The position numbers and the translations under genes were made by a program. The notes under the pieces are model-generated. The model did not search any database, had not been told where the DNA came from, and saw only the letters and a list, made by a program, of their open reading frames with translations. Positions 26,811 to 39,200 of a stretch of DNA of 64,000 bases are shown piece after piece (the first letter of the stretch is position 1; every line of letters starts with the position of its first letter). The stretch comes from Eremophila alpestris peregrina (lineage: Eukaryota; Chordata; Aves; Passeriformes; Alaudidae), in NCBI GenBank assembly GCA_009792885.1, contig WMCF01000035.1, positions 953,649 through 1,017,648 on the forward strand. The letters run 5' to 3'.

Positions 26811-27060
26811 TCACAGTAGTTCAGTACAGAAGCTAAGGGACTCGGCCCCAAGCACAATTAGAGTGCAGCCGTGTGTCATTGATAGTTCAGTTTGCATGGA
26901 GAGAGACGTGAATTCAGGGTCCCCAAAGGGATGCGACCGTCCCTCTGAGGCTTGCGGAAACAGCCGCGTGCTCGGTGCCACTAGAGGGGGCAGCTCCTCT
27001 GCGGTAACACGCAAATCCCTCCCTGTGTGCTGGGCTTAGCGTTTGTCCTCTTGGGCTCAG
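26811..27060. other. CpG-enriched patch with CTCF-like motif
   Basis: I count 12 CpG between 26843 and 27041, against almost none in neighbouring kilobases. A CTCF-like core, ccactagagggggc, lies at 26978-26991. It departs from the usual 14-mer at one position (G where C is expected before the last two bases). Open frames on both strands here have no recognisable domain. A regulatory element is more likely than a gene, but a GC-rich repeat relic is not excluded. Confidence 0.4.
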
Positions 27061-27961
27061 GTCTCTAAAATACCTTTGGTTTTTATCCATCCTCTTTCTC
27101 CCTAAAGCTAGAAAAAAGGGTAGAAAACTGTTTGTGGGAGCAGGGGGAAGAGTGAGTAAAATATCACAAATATGAAGCTTTAAGTCTTTTGTTGGCCTTC
27201 TCAATATATGCTGACAGTGTAGGAGATTTGTATGGATGAGGTGATACAGGAACCTGTCACGGCTGTTGAGTTACTTGATATAATCTACCTCACTTGTAAT
27301 TACATTTGAGTGGATTAATATGTATAATGAAATATTATTTGGCAATGAATTAATGTGAAAAACTATTATGGCAGTTATAACAAGGTGCCCAGATTAATGA
27401 AAAAACTTGCCAGCTCCCACCTTTACATGACTTTATTTTAGATTTCTTCCTCACTTTTTTTTTAGATCAAGTATCATGTTGACCTGTGTTCTGGTGTAGA
27501 GTTTTGTCTGAAAACTTCAGTAAAAATCTCTACTGCACAATAGATGCTTGTTTTTACAAAATCAAATATTTTTAGAATTTTTACAGAGAAAACCCTTTAA
27601 CTTCTCTTTTTAATGAATAAATAGTAATATAGACTTACTAGTCTTTTAAATTGCTATTTTCTCCCAAAGCAAATAAAATTCTGTTAATATAGACTCAGAC
27701 TGTTACATTATATGTAATTAAGCACTTCTTTAACTAAACTTCCATTAAGTACTTGAGAATTCTGTAGAGTAACAATCTGGATGATGTGCTGTGGAAATTT
27801 GGGAAACTTGTAAGGAATGAGCTTGATGGTTGGGAAGAACTCTTGCTGATCTGGACCGTTTTCTTAATCCAGTTCCTTGAGTTGTTGGCTCCCTCTGTAG
27901 AAACTACTTTAAATTGCAGTTTGATTTCTCTAGAATTGTTTTATCACTTCTGTGTGACATA

Positions 27962-27975
27962 TACACACACACACA
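27962..27975. repeat. (AC)n microsatellite
   Basis: About seven AC dinucleotides in tandem. Confidence 0.85.
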
Positions 27976-30289
27976 TGAAAGCTTCAATCAGATATACAAA
28001 AAGAATGATTTATAGTTAGCTGCAGAATTTCTAATAAAGATTCCTCCCTCTGTATTTTTTCCTTAATTTTTCTGCATGCCCACCCTTCATGCAATTAATT
28101 TGAATTACAGCACCAATGTACATCAGCAGTATAGAAATCAGCTCATGAAATTCTCGGTAACAGGCAGTCCTGCATAAGATGTCTACAAGTTAAGCTTCTA
28201 AGTTACAGCAGAAATACTTTTAACTTCTTTCATGGAGCAGTCTTTTACATATGCTTAAATTTAAAAAAAAATTTCAAGTTCATTTAAGTGTATAATTTTT
28301 TTTGCATCCTGCTGTTGGAGATGTTAAATAAGTGATCTGCACAAGACTTGTAGAGGGTGGTAAGCAGATTGCATCAGTGTTTTAAAACTGTGCTTATGTA
28401 TCAGTACAGTGTTTTAATTGAGCCTTCTGCCTCTATTCATGTTCCTTTGTGAGTATAGTACATTAAAGCCCAACTTTGCTATGTGCTGTTAAGGGCTCTA
28501 TTAGAATAGTGTCTATTGTTAAACAGCTCCTAGAAATCAGTGTCAATTCATTCTTGTATGGCACAGTGCTTATTTGATGTAAAATAGAAGAAAACTGGTA
28601 ATAGCTATGGCTGGCAGCTAAGAACAAGGCTTATGTTCCTCTGGGGAGCTTGGTTTTGCAGCCTGAGATGCTTATCTGAGGCTGTTGTGTGATATAGCAC
28701 TTCCATGGAAGTGGGAAAGAGGAGTGCTGGAGGGGAAAGAGAAGGAGGGATATGAAAGCCAATGGAGAATCCAAAATACTTTATGTATGTGGCATATGAG
28801 GTGTAAAAACAACTGCTAAAGGATTGAAACTTGGTTTGCTTAAAAGTTCCTAGTGTCAGATTCACTGTTCTTCTTCTTGCTCTTGATCTCATATATTTCT
28901 TTAGATTTTTCTTTTCTTCAAAAAGGTTTTCTTGTGTCATCTGCTTTGATTACCACAGCCATATCATAGGGATACAGAAGAGATATCAAAAGATCCTTTA
29001 AGGGAAGGATGTTTTGTAATATTCCAAATGGTACTTGAGCTCAAATTTCATCGATAACAGGAACTCTGACAATTCTGATTATTGAGTTAAATGGATCTCT
29101 CGTAATGATTTCTTACTTTGACAATTTGTGCAGGAATAGGGGGACTGACAAGGACCACCTATTTGGTTCCTCTGTGTAACAGAGTAACCTGTTTTCCTTG
29201 CTGATGATATTCGTGACAGTTCTTCAGTGTGTATGAGACATTCATGCTTTAAAGCAAGGAAATAAGGTTTTTCCTTCTGTTTGCCCGTTTCTGAGCTCAC
29301 CCTTCTGCACAGACTGAGCAGAGGCCCCACAGCCCTGAACTGAACTCTCAGACTCAGAAGGCTCAAGTGATCTAACTCCAGTAAAGCACCTCAGCTTCCC
29401 TCTCACCCAGTGGTCATAGCAAAGGCTTCAGACAGCACAGCATGGCTGCACCCTCCTCTCCTCTTGGGGTTATTTCCAATAAATGCAGTTTGGGCAGTCA
29501 ATAACACATGATTGTTCAGAAGAAGGAGACTTCCCTTGGCACTTTTCTTGTTTTTACAACTTGTTAAAAAATGTTGTTAATGTTTCAAGTGCACTAACTC
29601 CTGGTATTGATGAAGTGTGATGCTCATGCAGTAGTGACAGGACTGTGTGCAATGACAAATGTATTTGAAGACTGAATATGCAGAAGGATTTTTTTTCCAT
29701 ACTGCTGCATTATTTCTGTCACTGTAGTGGTTTCTTTCCAATAGAAAATGGGGTGCACTCTTAGAGTAAGAAGTAGTCTTGTGCTACACAGCAAACAAAG
29801 TCTCCTGGGATTGCTGCTTTTTCCCTAAGGTAGCTGAGGTTTCAGTATCTTTATTGCACAGTTTAGAATTGGACAAGACATGTCTTGAGAGTATTAATTT
29901 TTGTGTTATGCAATATAGCACTAAACTTGAGATTTTCCTAAAATTTAGATATTATTAATTGGACCTTTTAATAGCGTAGAAGATACATTGTCTTAGTGTC
30001 TCTTAGAAAGAGAATGTATTAAAAATGGCTGTGGGATGGTTTTGAGCTGTCAAGAGTAATTATTTAACTTCAAGTTGCAAGTTACGCTGCAATAACTGCA
30101 TATTCTGAAATAAAGAGTGAAAATTTAACATGTGCTTTTTATTCCATTCTCTTACTGTATTTCCTATATGTATTTTGCTCACAGTCCTCTAGACATGGCA
30201 CCAGAATCAAAGCTAATACCCACCCAAGCATTTTATGGAATTACATTAATTTTATTGCCTTAAGTATGCTGTGTGTGAAGGAGAACCTC

Positions 30290-30617
30290 CAGATGATCTT
30301 CTGTCGGCAGCTCGTGTTTCAGTTGCGATGTTGTTGTGGTTTGAATGGCAGGTCACGGGAGCTGTTGCGGTGGAGGTGCTGTTTGAGAGCCCGGCAGAGG
30401 CTGCGGCCGGTGCCGGCTGTGCCCCGGCTGAGGGGAGAGCAGCCGCCGCGGTGGCAGCCCTTTGAAACCTGCTGTAAAAGGTGTCAAATGTCTAAAGCTG
30501 TTAACTACTTGAAAGGACTTGACACTGCACTGTTATCTTTTTGCTTAAACACTTCTAAGCTTGAGGTGAGGGGGCCTACGCTTTCATTGAGGCTCTTTAA
30601 AACCAGTGGAGGTAAGA
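30290..30617 (+). other. CpG-dense segment ending in strong 5' splice site
   Basis: There are 13 CpG between 30305 and 30450, with GCGG and CCGG words, in a background that is nearly CpG-free. About 160 nt downstream stands a strong donor match, GGAG/GTAAGA, with GT at 30612-30613. A frame on the + strand stays open from an ATG at 30266 to 30652. It is Arg/Cys-rich and matches no family I know. CpG-rich DNA followed by a good donor is how vertebrate first exons look, so an alternative first exon of ADK or of a non-coding RNA is possible. No TATA box or initiator is obvious. A GC-rich repeat relic is the main alternative. Confidence 0.4.
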
Positions 30618-31742
30618 AATGCGTATTTCATGTGCATGCAGTTGGAGTGTGAGTTGGGATACACCTGAATGAGGTTGGGGGTTTGATGGGGTTTTTCTGT
30701 AATGCAGAGCACAAAACATCTCTCATGTTCAGACTGCTCTGTTAACTGGTTAGGTGAAATTACACCCTTTTCTGGGTTTTGCAATCATCTCTTCTCTAAA
30801 CTCAGTTTTGGTTTTGCTCTGGTTTTTAATATGTTGCTGGTATGATTATCTAAAAGCTGGCCAATGCCAAAGAGAATAAAAATACTCATTTTTTAGCTCT
30901 TAGTAATTGTTTTAAATAATCCTGAGAGTAAATTGAGAACTTAAACTTCCAATTTTTTTGCATTTTAGTGAAAAAAAAAATTACTGTAACAGAAGATACA
31001 CTATAACAGAATTTTCAAATGTAGATGCATTTCATTTAATTTTTGAATAGCTTCAGGCTTTTATGAACTCTTAGGATTTTAAGAATAGGATTTATTTCTT
31101 GGTGGCACTTGTGTTTGCCTGCTCTATTTAAATCAATAAAGTATGTGTACTTATTGTGTATTGTTTTTTCATAATTCCATGAGAGACTTAGTCAGAATAC
31201 AATGCCAGTGTTTTTCCTAAATAATCAGGTAATGAGCTTTATTTTAGCATAGTCCTGTTTTCTGACATTTGGGTGCAATGAATAACATGGTATAAAATTT
31301 TCCACTGCTGGGACTTCAGTTTTCTCATTTCAAGTCTTTTTTTTGGTGAAACTATTTAGAATTGAGTTTCCAGAGAATTTCCAGTGATGTCCTGCTTGTT
31401 ACCCTATTATCAAAATGGCAGAATCACATCAAATATTCCATTTCCAAAGCAGTTAATGCAGTATCACTCTCTTTGCTAATTTGGCTCTAAAAGTATCCTC
31501 ATTTAGAGATGTAAGCACCACCAATAAAACATAAAATAAGCTGTATCATTTGCTAGCAACTGAGAGAATAGATAAGTCTCTATTGCCCATTCAGTCTTTT
31601 CTGTGTTAAGCTTAGCCCCAAGAGTACCAATTAGTGCTCAGAACAGTGAATTCTGCTGTTTTAAAGGTGGTTATCTATCAGAGCAGATTAAATGGCTTGT
31701 GTGAAAATAATTTAGTAGATGCCCATTAATTGCCTTTTCTTT

Positions 31743-31922
31743 CGTAGAACCGTAGAAAGAGACCTCAAGAGATCATTTTGTTTCTATCCCTCAATCCAGC
31801 CTGAGATGCATCTTTGTCATTCCTGGCAGATATTTGTCTAGCCTTCTCTGAGGGTCTTTGGAAGTAGTAAGATGTCATGTGGAGACAGTGCAATCTCACT
31901 GCATAATTTGTAATGGTGTGCT
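31743..31922 (-). repeat. CR1 LINE 3' end fragment
   Basis: The + strand begins with 'gtagaaccgtagaaagagacc' like text, then 'gatcattttgtttctatccc', 'cattcctggcagatatttgt' and 'aatctcactgcataatttgt'. This is the reverse complement of an older CR1 3' end, including the untranslated region. The element is therefore inserted antisense to ADK. It is clearly diverged from younger copies, and its 5' truncation point is only approximate. Confidence 0.72.
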
Positions 31923-32589
31923 GCTCCATTCCCACTGAAAAGTTTGCTTGCAGGAGGGAACAGAGAACTACTGCCCATAACAGGGAGTTGGAGGGATTAC
32001 AGAATGCACGGGAGTTGAGATGGGGTAAAAAGGCAGTGATTGTAAGCAGGGGAGCCAGGACAGTGTAGGACAAGGCCCGGTGCAAAGAGAACATGTGCCT
32101 GTGTTTTTGCTGGGGTGAGGCTCTGTGCACCCATGCACCCCTAAGGAAAAAACATAGAGCAGGCAGAGTAGTCTGTAGTGTGGGGAAAATATTGAGACTT
32201 AAGCCTTTTTAGTAGTGTGATGGAAGAGGTTGCCTGAAGTTTACCTCTGATTTAATCAGGATATCTGGAAGCCCTTGCTTAGCAGTCTTAAGTATATGTA
32301 TCCAGTATGGATGTGCAGTTCTGCATTTGCAGGGAGATCAGTTTGTTTTGCTTTCTTACTGCTCATGAATAACACTGAAAACTTGCCACGAAATATCATC
32401 TAATCTACATACTTATATAGCTCAATAATCACTGTATTGTGTAATCGTCTCTCAGACATCTAAATTGAGTTATTCTTGAAGCTTTGTACCAGATAAGATT
32501 GTAATTTTATGGATTTGTGGCCAAAGCAGTCAGGGAATGTAGCTGGCTCTAAATTGCATGGGAAACTTGCTGCACATTCAGAAGCTGTG

Positions 32590-32960
32590 TGCCTGAACGA
32601 TGGGGCCATCTGCTTATTCTGAAGGGGGTCTCCTGCCCCAATGCTCTTGTGGCTGTATGATCAGATGACCTTGTTTACAAGAAGTGCAAACAGAACTGAC
32701 ACACACTGCAGCTTCTGTCCCCAAACCAGTGATCACAGATGGAGTGCATCTGCTGCAAGGGATTCAGTGGTACCTTCTGGTCACATGAGTCAGCTGGTGC
32801 AGTTGCAGCTGCAGATGCCAGTGTCTCTGCTGAGCAGCTGAAGCACACAGACATTGTACAGGCGGGTGCAGGGCTGTGGGGGAGGTGATGGACATCAACT
32901 CCCTGTGCCAGTTCAGCATCTGAACCACCCTGCACTCAGGCTGTCAGTCCTGGCCTGATC
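32590..32960. other. GC-richer segment, unassigned
   Basis: A patch with many CAG/CTG words and short open frames on both strands (66-86 codons). Its translation shows no domain. It resembles old retroelement DNA in composition, but I cannot place it in a family. Confidence 0.3.
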
Positions 32961-35900
32961 TTGTCTCTTGAACTGATGTCATTGCTTCTGGTTGTGAGGG
33001 GAATGGCAAGAGAGCTACAGACAGTGGCAATATAATGGCATTACTTCATATAAATTACTTACTTCTAATATCTGTGTAAAAAACCCTGAATACACATACA
33101 TTGTCCTATCTTGCTTGTCCTTGATTTAGTTCAGCAGGATGTGTGCAGTTCCAGTATTGAACTGTCAAAGATAGGAAGGCAGAATCACAGTCTTCCACAA
33201 TACGCGAAAAAAGATTTTGGGAAATTCAGTATTAGTGCAAAAGTATGTTGGATGCTGTAAGTTGAAATTGAATATTTAAACAGGCTATGCAACTCCAGCA
33301 GTTAACACTTTTATGCTGTAGTGACAAGTTATCTTACAGATTCGGTGAAAACTTCTGAACTAACTTAAAGAACTTTTCTAAAAGTAGGTGATCTCTTGAG
33401 CTAACATTTCTAGCACTCAGCAGCAGTGATATACCAGTCTGTATCCATCAGTGAATAAGCCTATCAGTTCCCATCCGTGGACACAGTCCTGCACAGATTT
33501 CTTGAATTCTAAGAAAAAAATTTGGATTAGGGTTCCAGGAGCAGCTATGAGAATGTTTAGAAACAAACAGCAGCTTTGTTAAAACTTTGCAGTTTTAACA
33601 CAAGGAAGAGAAAATAATTCCATCATAGTTGTCCACATACATGTGTTAGTGGTTGATATATTATGGGAATCCTTCCTAAGCTGGAAGGATGTGCCTGTGT
33701 CAAGGGTTGGACACTGAGCTATTAAACTTTGTGACTGTTAATTTATTGTCTGCTCTGAGTGAAATATCCTGCAAATGTCTCTAAAACCAGTAGTTTCTTT
33801 ATTTCTGTTGTTTAGGTTATTGCAGTTAGCAATTACTGTACAACAGCCTTTTCCCCCTTTATTGTTTTATGGGATTTCTTTTGTCTCTGCCACAGGTGCT
33901 TACCATGAGTAAAAGTTACCACTCTGGTACTGAAAATATAAACCACTTGTTTTTCTGAGGAAATAGGACATCAAATGAGTGACTAGAAGGGAAAATCTTA
34001 AATTAATGTGAATAAAAAAAACTAAAGGGAGGAATAAGCAGGTGTGAAATATACAGGGTACCGTTGAAATATATTTTTTGTGGAAACAGCCAGGGTTGTC
34101 TTTTTTTTGTTTGGGTCTTTAATTTTAAAACTTTATACTGAAAAGACACTGAAAAATTTTCTGCCTAAAAAACGAAAAGAAGCAGCCCAGTTCAGTTCAA
34201 AGTATTTTCAACTTTCAGTGAATATATTAGAAGGTTTCAATATTGAAATAAACTTGAATTACAGATGTTGCGATATTTACAAGTTGCACAGTCTAATATT
34301 GCATAGTTCAGTATTTTTCCCCCCAGTTATTTGTGTGTGCAGTTGCTCTTTTCAAACTCTTCTAGTACTGCATTTCCTGCCAAGATCCCTATATTCTCTG
34401 GATTCTAGCTGCTCAAAAAACAGTGATTAGAAGTGGCTGTACTCTACTTACTCTGCTAAGTGTTGTGAGTGATGAATATCTCAAAGGGAAAATACTGCCA
34501 CTGGATGGTGCTATTGTTATGTTATTGAACTTACTTTCTGTGATAATGTGGATGGCATGGAATCTCCACCCCTGTTCCCCTGAATGATTTTGTAAAGATT
34601 TGCTGCAAGAAAGTTCTGTGACCTAAAGAGGTCACAGTACCAGCAGTAAAATAGTCATCCACAGCCTGTACCTCCATGAAGGCTGGGCAGAGGGAATTCT
34701 GGTGTGATCTGTGTTTGAGCTTTGCAGATTAATGTCTAATACAAGTTAGGATGACAGCCTGCCTCTGGTAATATGGTTGTTTGTTGGGAAGGTGATGTTC
34801 TTGAGGAATGGGATACATTTGAGCCAATCAGCTGTGTAAAATCTGCATATTCATAATACATCTAATTATCCAGAAAGAGATGCTGAGTTACTGAAATTGT
34901 CACTTTGAACGGTTTCCTAACGAGGGGACTGTCTTTTAAAACGGCAGGGGTTACATAGTTAGCTACCTATTACATTACAAAAAAAAAGTTTTGACTGTTT
35001 TATGCAAATATACTGCATTACCTTGTATAAATGAGAAGGTAAATCAGCTTTTGAAAGCCCTTCATGTTTTTTGAGGGTGGAGAAAATGAATTCTTCTTAC
35101 AAATTTGCATTTCAAGAAGTAAATAACTACTTGAAAAGGTGTGCTTTCTTTTTAAGATTGCGGTTTGATAAGCTAGAGATTTGAATGTTAAAATGGCTTT
35201 AGAAATTTTTGAAATTCATCTTTGAATATGCTTTGAACAATTGAAAACATACTCCAATTTTCTTATAAGCTGGCTTAAAAATGTGGGGGTTTTTTGTGCT
35301 TACTCTTTCATTCCCTTCCATTTTCATTCATATACTTTAATCTGTCTGGAGCAATTGAAGTAAATTTTTTTATGAGGCCTGGGAGAGGAGAAGAAGGGGA
35401 AGAAAGTCCTGAGAACCTAAGAAAACTATTGCTGTTTTGAGTCCTAACTTCAGAAGAAATTATGAGATTTGGCAAGACACCTTCTTGTGTATTTATAGCC
35501 TGCCTCTTTTACCAGTTGAGCATTTCTGTGTCTGTCTCTAATAACTCTTGAGTTCAGTGGGCAATATCAGAACCGTGTTTGACAGGGAAGAGAAAATATG
35601 TAGGATAAGAGGTTACTGAAGGTCTCAGGCAAGTTAGGGGCTTGATAAAGAAGAGAGTTTCATGCAGGGTAAGGGGGGGGTGGAACACAGCCATTTTTTC
35701 TTGCAGCAGGATCATGCCTGATGGACTGGAACAGCCACTGGCATGTCACCCACAGTGCAGGGAACCACAAATCAGCAGGTCCTCCCTTTCACCAGCCATG
35801 CAGAGGGGCTGGAGGAGTTGGGGAGAACAATGAGGGTGAGAAGGGACTGTGAAGGGACTTCAAGAACATGGCAGAGAAATAAGGCTGTTGGTATAGCAAA

Positions 35901-36750
35901 TATAGGATATGCATTGTTAAGAAACCAGGCTTCTTTATTAGAAGCAGTTTTACCTTCAGCAGGTATATTAAGAGGCTGCTTCTTGGATATGTTCATTACT
36001 TGCTGAAATCAGAAGCTGTGAGCTTGCTCTATCTGTGCCTGAAAGACCTTAGTTTGTTTATGCTACATCTGTCCTGGAGTTCTAATTTTCATTTTATTAC
36101 TTGAATTCTCTAGTGTGAGAGTAGCTAGGGGGTTTTTTGCCCTTTTTTTAAAATTTCTTTTTGCTGTTAGACAACTTGTCCCAAAGTCTCTGTTTTAACA
36201 GGAATTTACAGGGAATTGACCAACGTACTTTGCAGCTTCATGTGAAAGTTTTTTATGACAGTGGTAAGTGGTATCAGACACTTGGAATGTCTGTTGGGCT
36301 GAAGGTTGTGTTTACTTGAAGCAGGTGGATATTGTAGGTGGTAGAAGTTGAAAAGAGATGCCAAGTATTAGACTAAGTATGTCTGGGACATTATCTAAAA
36401 GGATTTTGAATATTGGACCCATTCCTCTTGCACTGAGGCTTGAGAAGAGAGATAATTCTAGTTGAAAATCCCCTCGTTATGTTTAAATAGTTCATTAGAA
36501 TATGTAACTCTTCCAACTTGATACAAGCAAATGGGCAGCTAGATCCTGGATTGGTTTCTTTGGAATTTTCACTTGGCTGTTAAAAATTGCTCAGCATTGA
36601 CAAGGACCTAAAATGCTTAAAAGTAAGTGAAGATTTTGGTCAATGATAATCTTATTCCATGTACACAACCCTGTAGGCTGGATGACTCCTTTTAGTGTGA
36701 TGTATTTTTGTTTCTTCATCTCTTGAATACCTGAAGATGATGTGTTTCAG

Positions 36751-36768
36751 AAAAAAAAAAAAAAAAAA
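36751..36768. repeat. Poly-A tract (18 A)
   Basis: An uninterrupted run of 18 A bounded by G on both sides. No recognisable LINE or SINE body lies directly upstream, so it is not clearly a retroposon tail. Confidence 0.92.
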
Positions 36769-39178
36769 GGCGAAAATTACCTTTGCATTCTTCTTTGTGT
36801 CCCTCTTCCTGGGATGAACTGAGATCATCTGCAAAATCAAATACCTGCAAGAATCTGTGTTCTTGTAGTTGAAAATTGGAAGTCTTCTGTGGATGTTTAT
36901 TGGACAATGTCATGTCTCTGTGAGGTATTAAAGGAATTTGATTAACATATTTTATGATTTCATTGATAATGTTTTATATCACATTGTTTTGTAGGTCACT
37001 ATAAAATAATGTTACTTAAGTGTGGGGATAAAACCTGATGATATTCACCTCTCCAGGTTTTTTCAAATTCTTTCTGTTAAACTATAGGCTCAAAAATGAC
37101 CAGGCCATACAAAAAAAAGTCAGTAAACTGGAATGAAATTTCTGAATCACTGTCACTAAAGTATGTAATTCCAGATAAACCTCAGGTTTTCAGGGCTTTT
37201 TCTTCTGATTATTTGGTCTGTATGTGGAAGAGTCATTATGTTCTGTTATGTGACTGCTGTTATGCTGTTCAGCTTCTGTATATGAAATAGTGAAGCAAAA
37301 GGTCCCTTGTTTGAAGAAATATAAAATCCTGGTACATTCCCACATGGAGGTCTCATGTTCAGTGTGTCATGGGTCTGTCTCACTTAAATTCCTATTACTA
37401 GAGATTCATTTTCTGAGTGTAATGAAGTAACACATCACAAACTCATGTTTTAGTCAGTGTGACTGTGAATATAGATAGAGTGTTCAACATCAAGATGTAG
37501 TAGTAACATATGTCTTTTTTTAAATTTATAATGTACAGTAGTCGTGATAGATTTTGTAAAACAGATATTGTTTGAGTGTGTCCGGCCTCATTTGATAAAG
37601 ACAATTCTTTAAAGATACTGTCTGTCCAGGCCTCATGTTTTTCTTTCCAGTATCTTGTAGTGTAAATTAATGACTCTTCACTGATTATTAGAAGTACCTT
37701 CTCCAACTTTTTTCCAGTTATCCATTTATTTCAACTTTTCATTCCCAACTGTAATTTCTTTTTTTCTTTTTTTTCTAATCTCTTAGGTAAAAGCAGTTAA
37801 AACTCAGGGTTACTTCTTAGTGCCCTGTCACCTCTTGCATCTTGGGATACTATTCAAATGCTTTATCTTGCAAGAGTGGGAATCCTTAATAGATGCATTT
37901 TAAGGAGGGTGAAAACTGGCCTTTTATACTGCTCCTCTGTTTTGTTTTTTTTTTTTGTAATATATCCTGGTTTCTTCTTCATCTGTTCTCCATATACCAG
38001 TTGTGTTAAGACTGTAAGCTGGCTTTCATTTGTTACCTTGTTCGACTCTTTCTGAAGGACAGAATTGCTGGAGTTGTCCTGTTTGAGTTGTGCTGTGACT
38101 GGTCCTGTGTGGGGGAGCTGTGTCTTTCACTGTCTGCAGACACAAGCACAAGGAAGAGAGGAGGGTGGAAAGCTTGGCCTTCTCCCAGGAACAGCTTGCC
38201 TCTTCTGCCTTAGAAACTTCAGCGTTAGGGATGTTGTCCCAGACTTGACAACAGGCTTGATAGGGAGAAAATGCAGACTGTTGGAGAGTGGTTTTTAATT
38301 TAAAAGAGAAGCTAACCAAGATCAAACCAGTCTGGAAGTTTAAGGCATGCAAATTGATCTAAGATGAAGCATGCTGAAATTGGTGAGCTGGTTGAATGAA
38401 GGAATCAAAAACCTGCAAGCAGTATCTTGACAATTACTGAAATGAATTATTTTTCCTTCTTAAGTCCTTAATAGACTGAGGCAGGAGAGGGCATATGCAG
38501 ATGTTAAATTCTGCATTAAACACCCAAAGATGCAATGAGAGGGAACAGGGAAGGGAAATTTCTCATATTGCATCATGACTTGTCTCTGAGTACTTGGCGT
38601 TATTTAAAACAACTTTGTTGAAATGGATGAACTTTGATCCTAATGAAGAACATTTGATTGAATTAAGTGCAGACTTCAACTGGTGTTTATCTTGAAGAAT
38701 TGTTTGCAAGTGTTTAATGTGTATCTAAACAATCTAAAAGTAGTGTATTTAGGGTATTATATGTTAATTTGAAAATTTCTGTTAGCTAAGATGTGCATGT
38801 TTTCTGCTTTCCAAATTGTGCTTGATGTTTCCATTTCTCTTAGCAGAAAGAAGAATTCATTTAGACTTGCTTTTTCTTCCTGCCTTTTTATCGTGCAAAT
38901 ATGGGTTTGGAAGGAGGCAATATAGGTTTGGTCTTCAAAGATGCAAAGCAGTGTTAGCCTAATCCTTTCTGGTGCTGACAGAGTGGAAGTAATTTAATCC
39001 AAGTACCCTGCCTTGGGGGCAGACACTCTGCTATAACCTTACCCCCTCTGTGTATTTTGCAGTGGAAAGGTGAGATTATGGCTGGTTTGGGGAGATGAGG
39101 GGAAGTATTGTGATTGTCTGATGTGGAGTGCTACCTATAGGTTATTACAGCTCTGGAAATCAGACTTGGAATGCCATT

Positions 39179-39200
39179 TTTGTTTGTTTGTTTGTTTGTT
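39179..39200. repeat. (TTTG)n microsatellite
   Basis: About five tandem copies of TTTG (tgtttgtttgtttgtttgtt). Confidence 0.9.

Noticed and set aside
30266..30652. 128-codon frame across the CpG-dense patch as a coding gene
   Set aside because: The translation is Arg/Cys-rich, matches nothing I know, and runs through the strong donor. Open length is explained by GC-rich composition. Only the promoter or first-exon idea is kept.
31765..32130. 121-codon minus-strand frame
   Set aside because: It overlaps the CR1 fragment and adjacent non-coding DNA, and shows no conserved motif.
36751..36768. Poly-A run as a retroposon or processed-pseudogene tail
   Set aside because: No gene-like or LINE/SINE body precedes it and no target-site duplication was visible.
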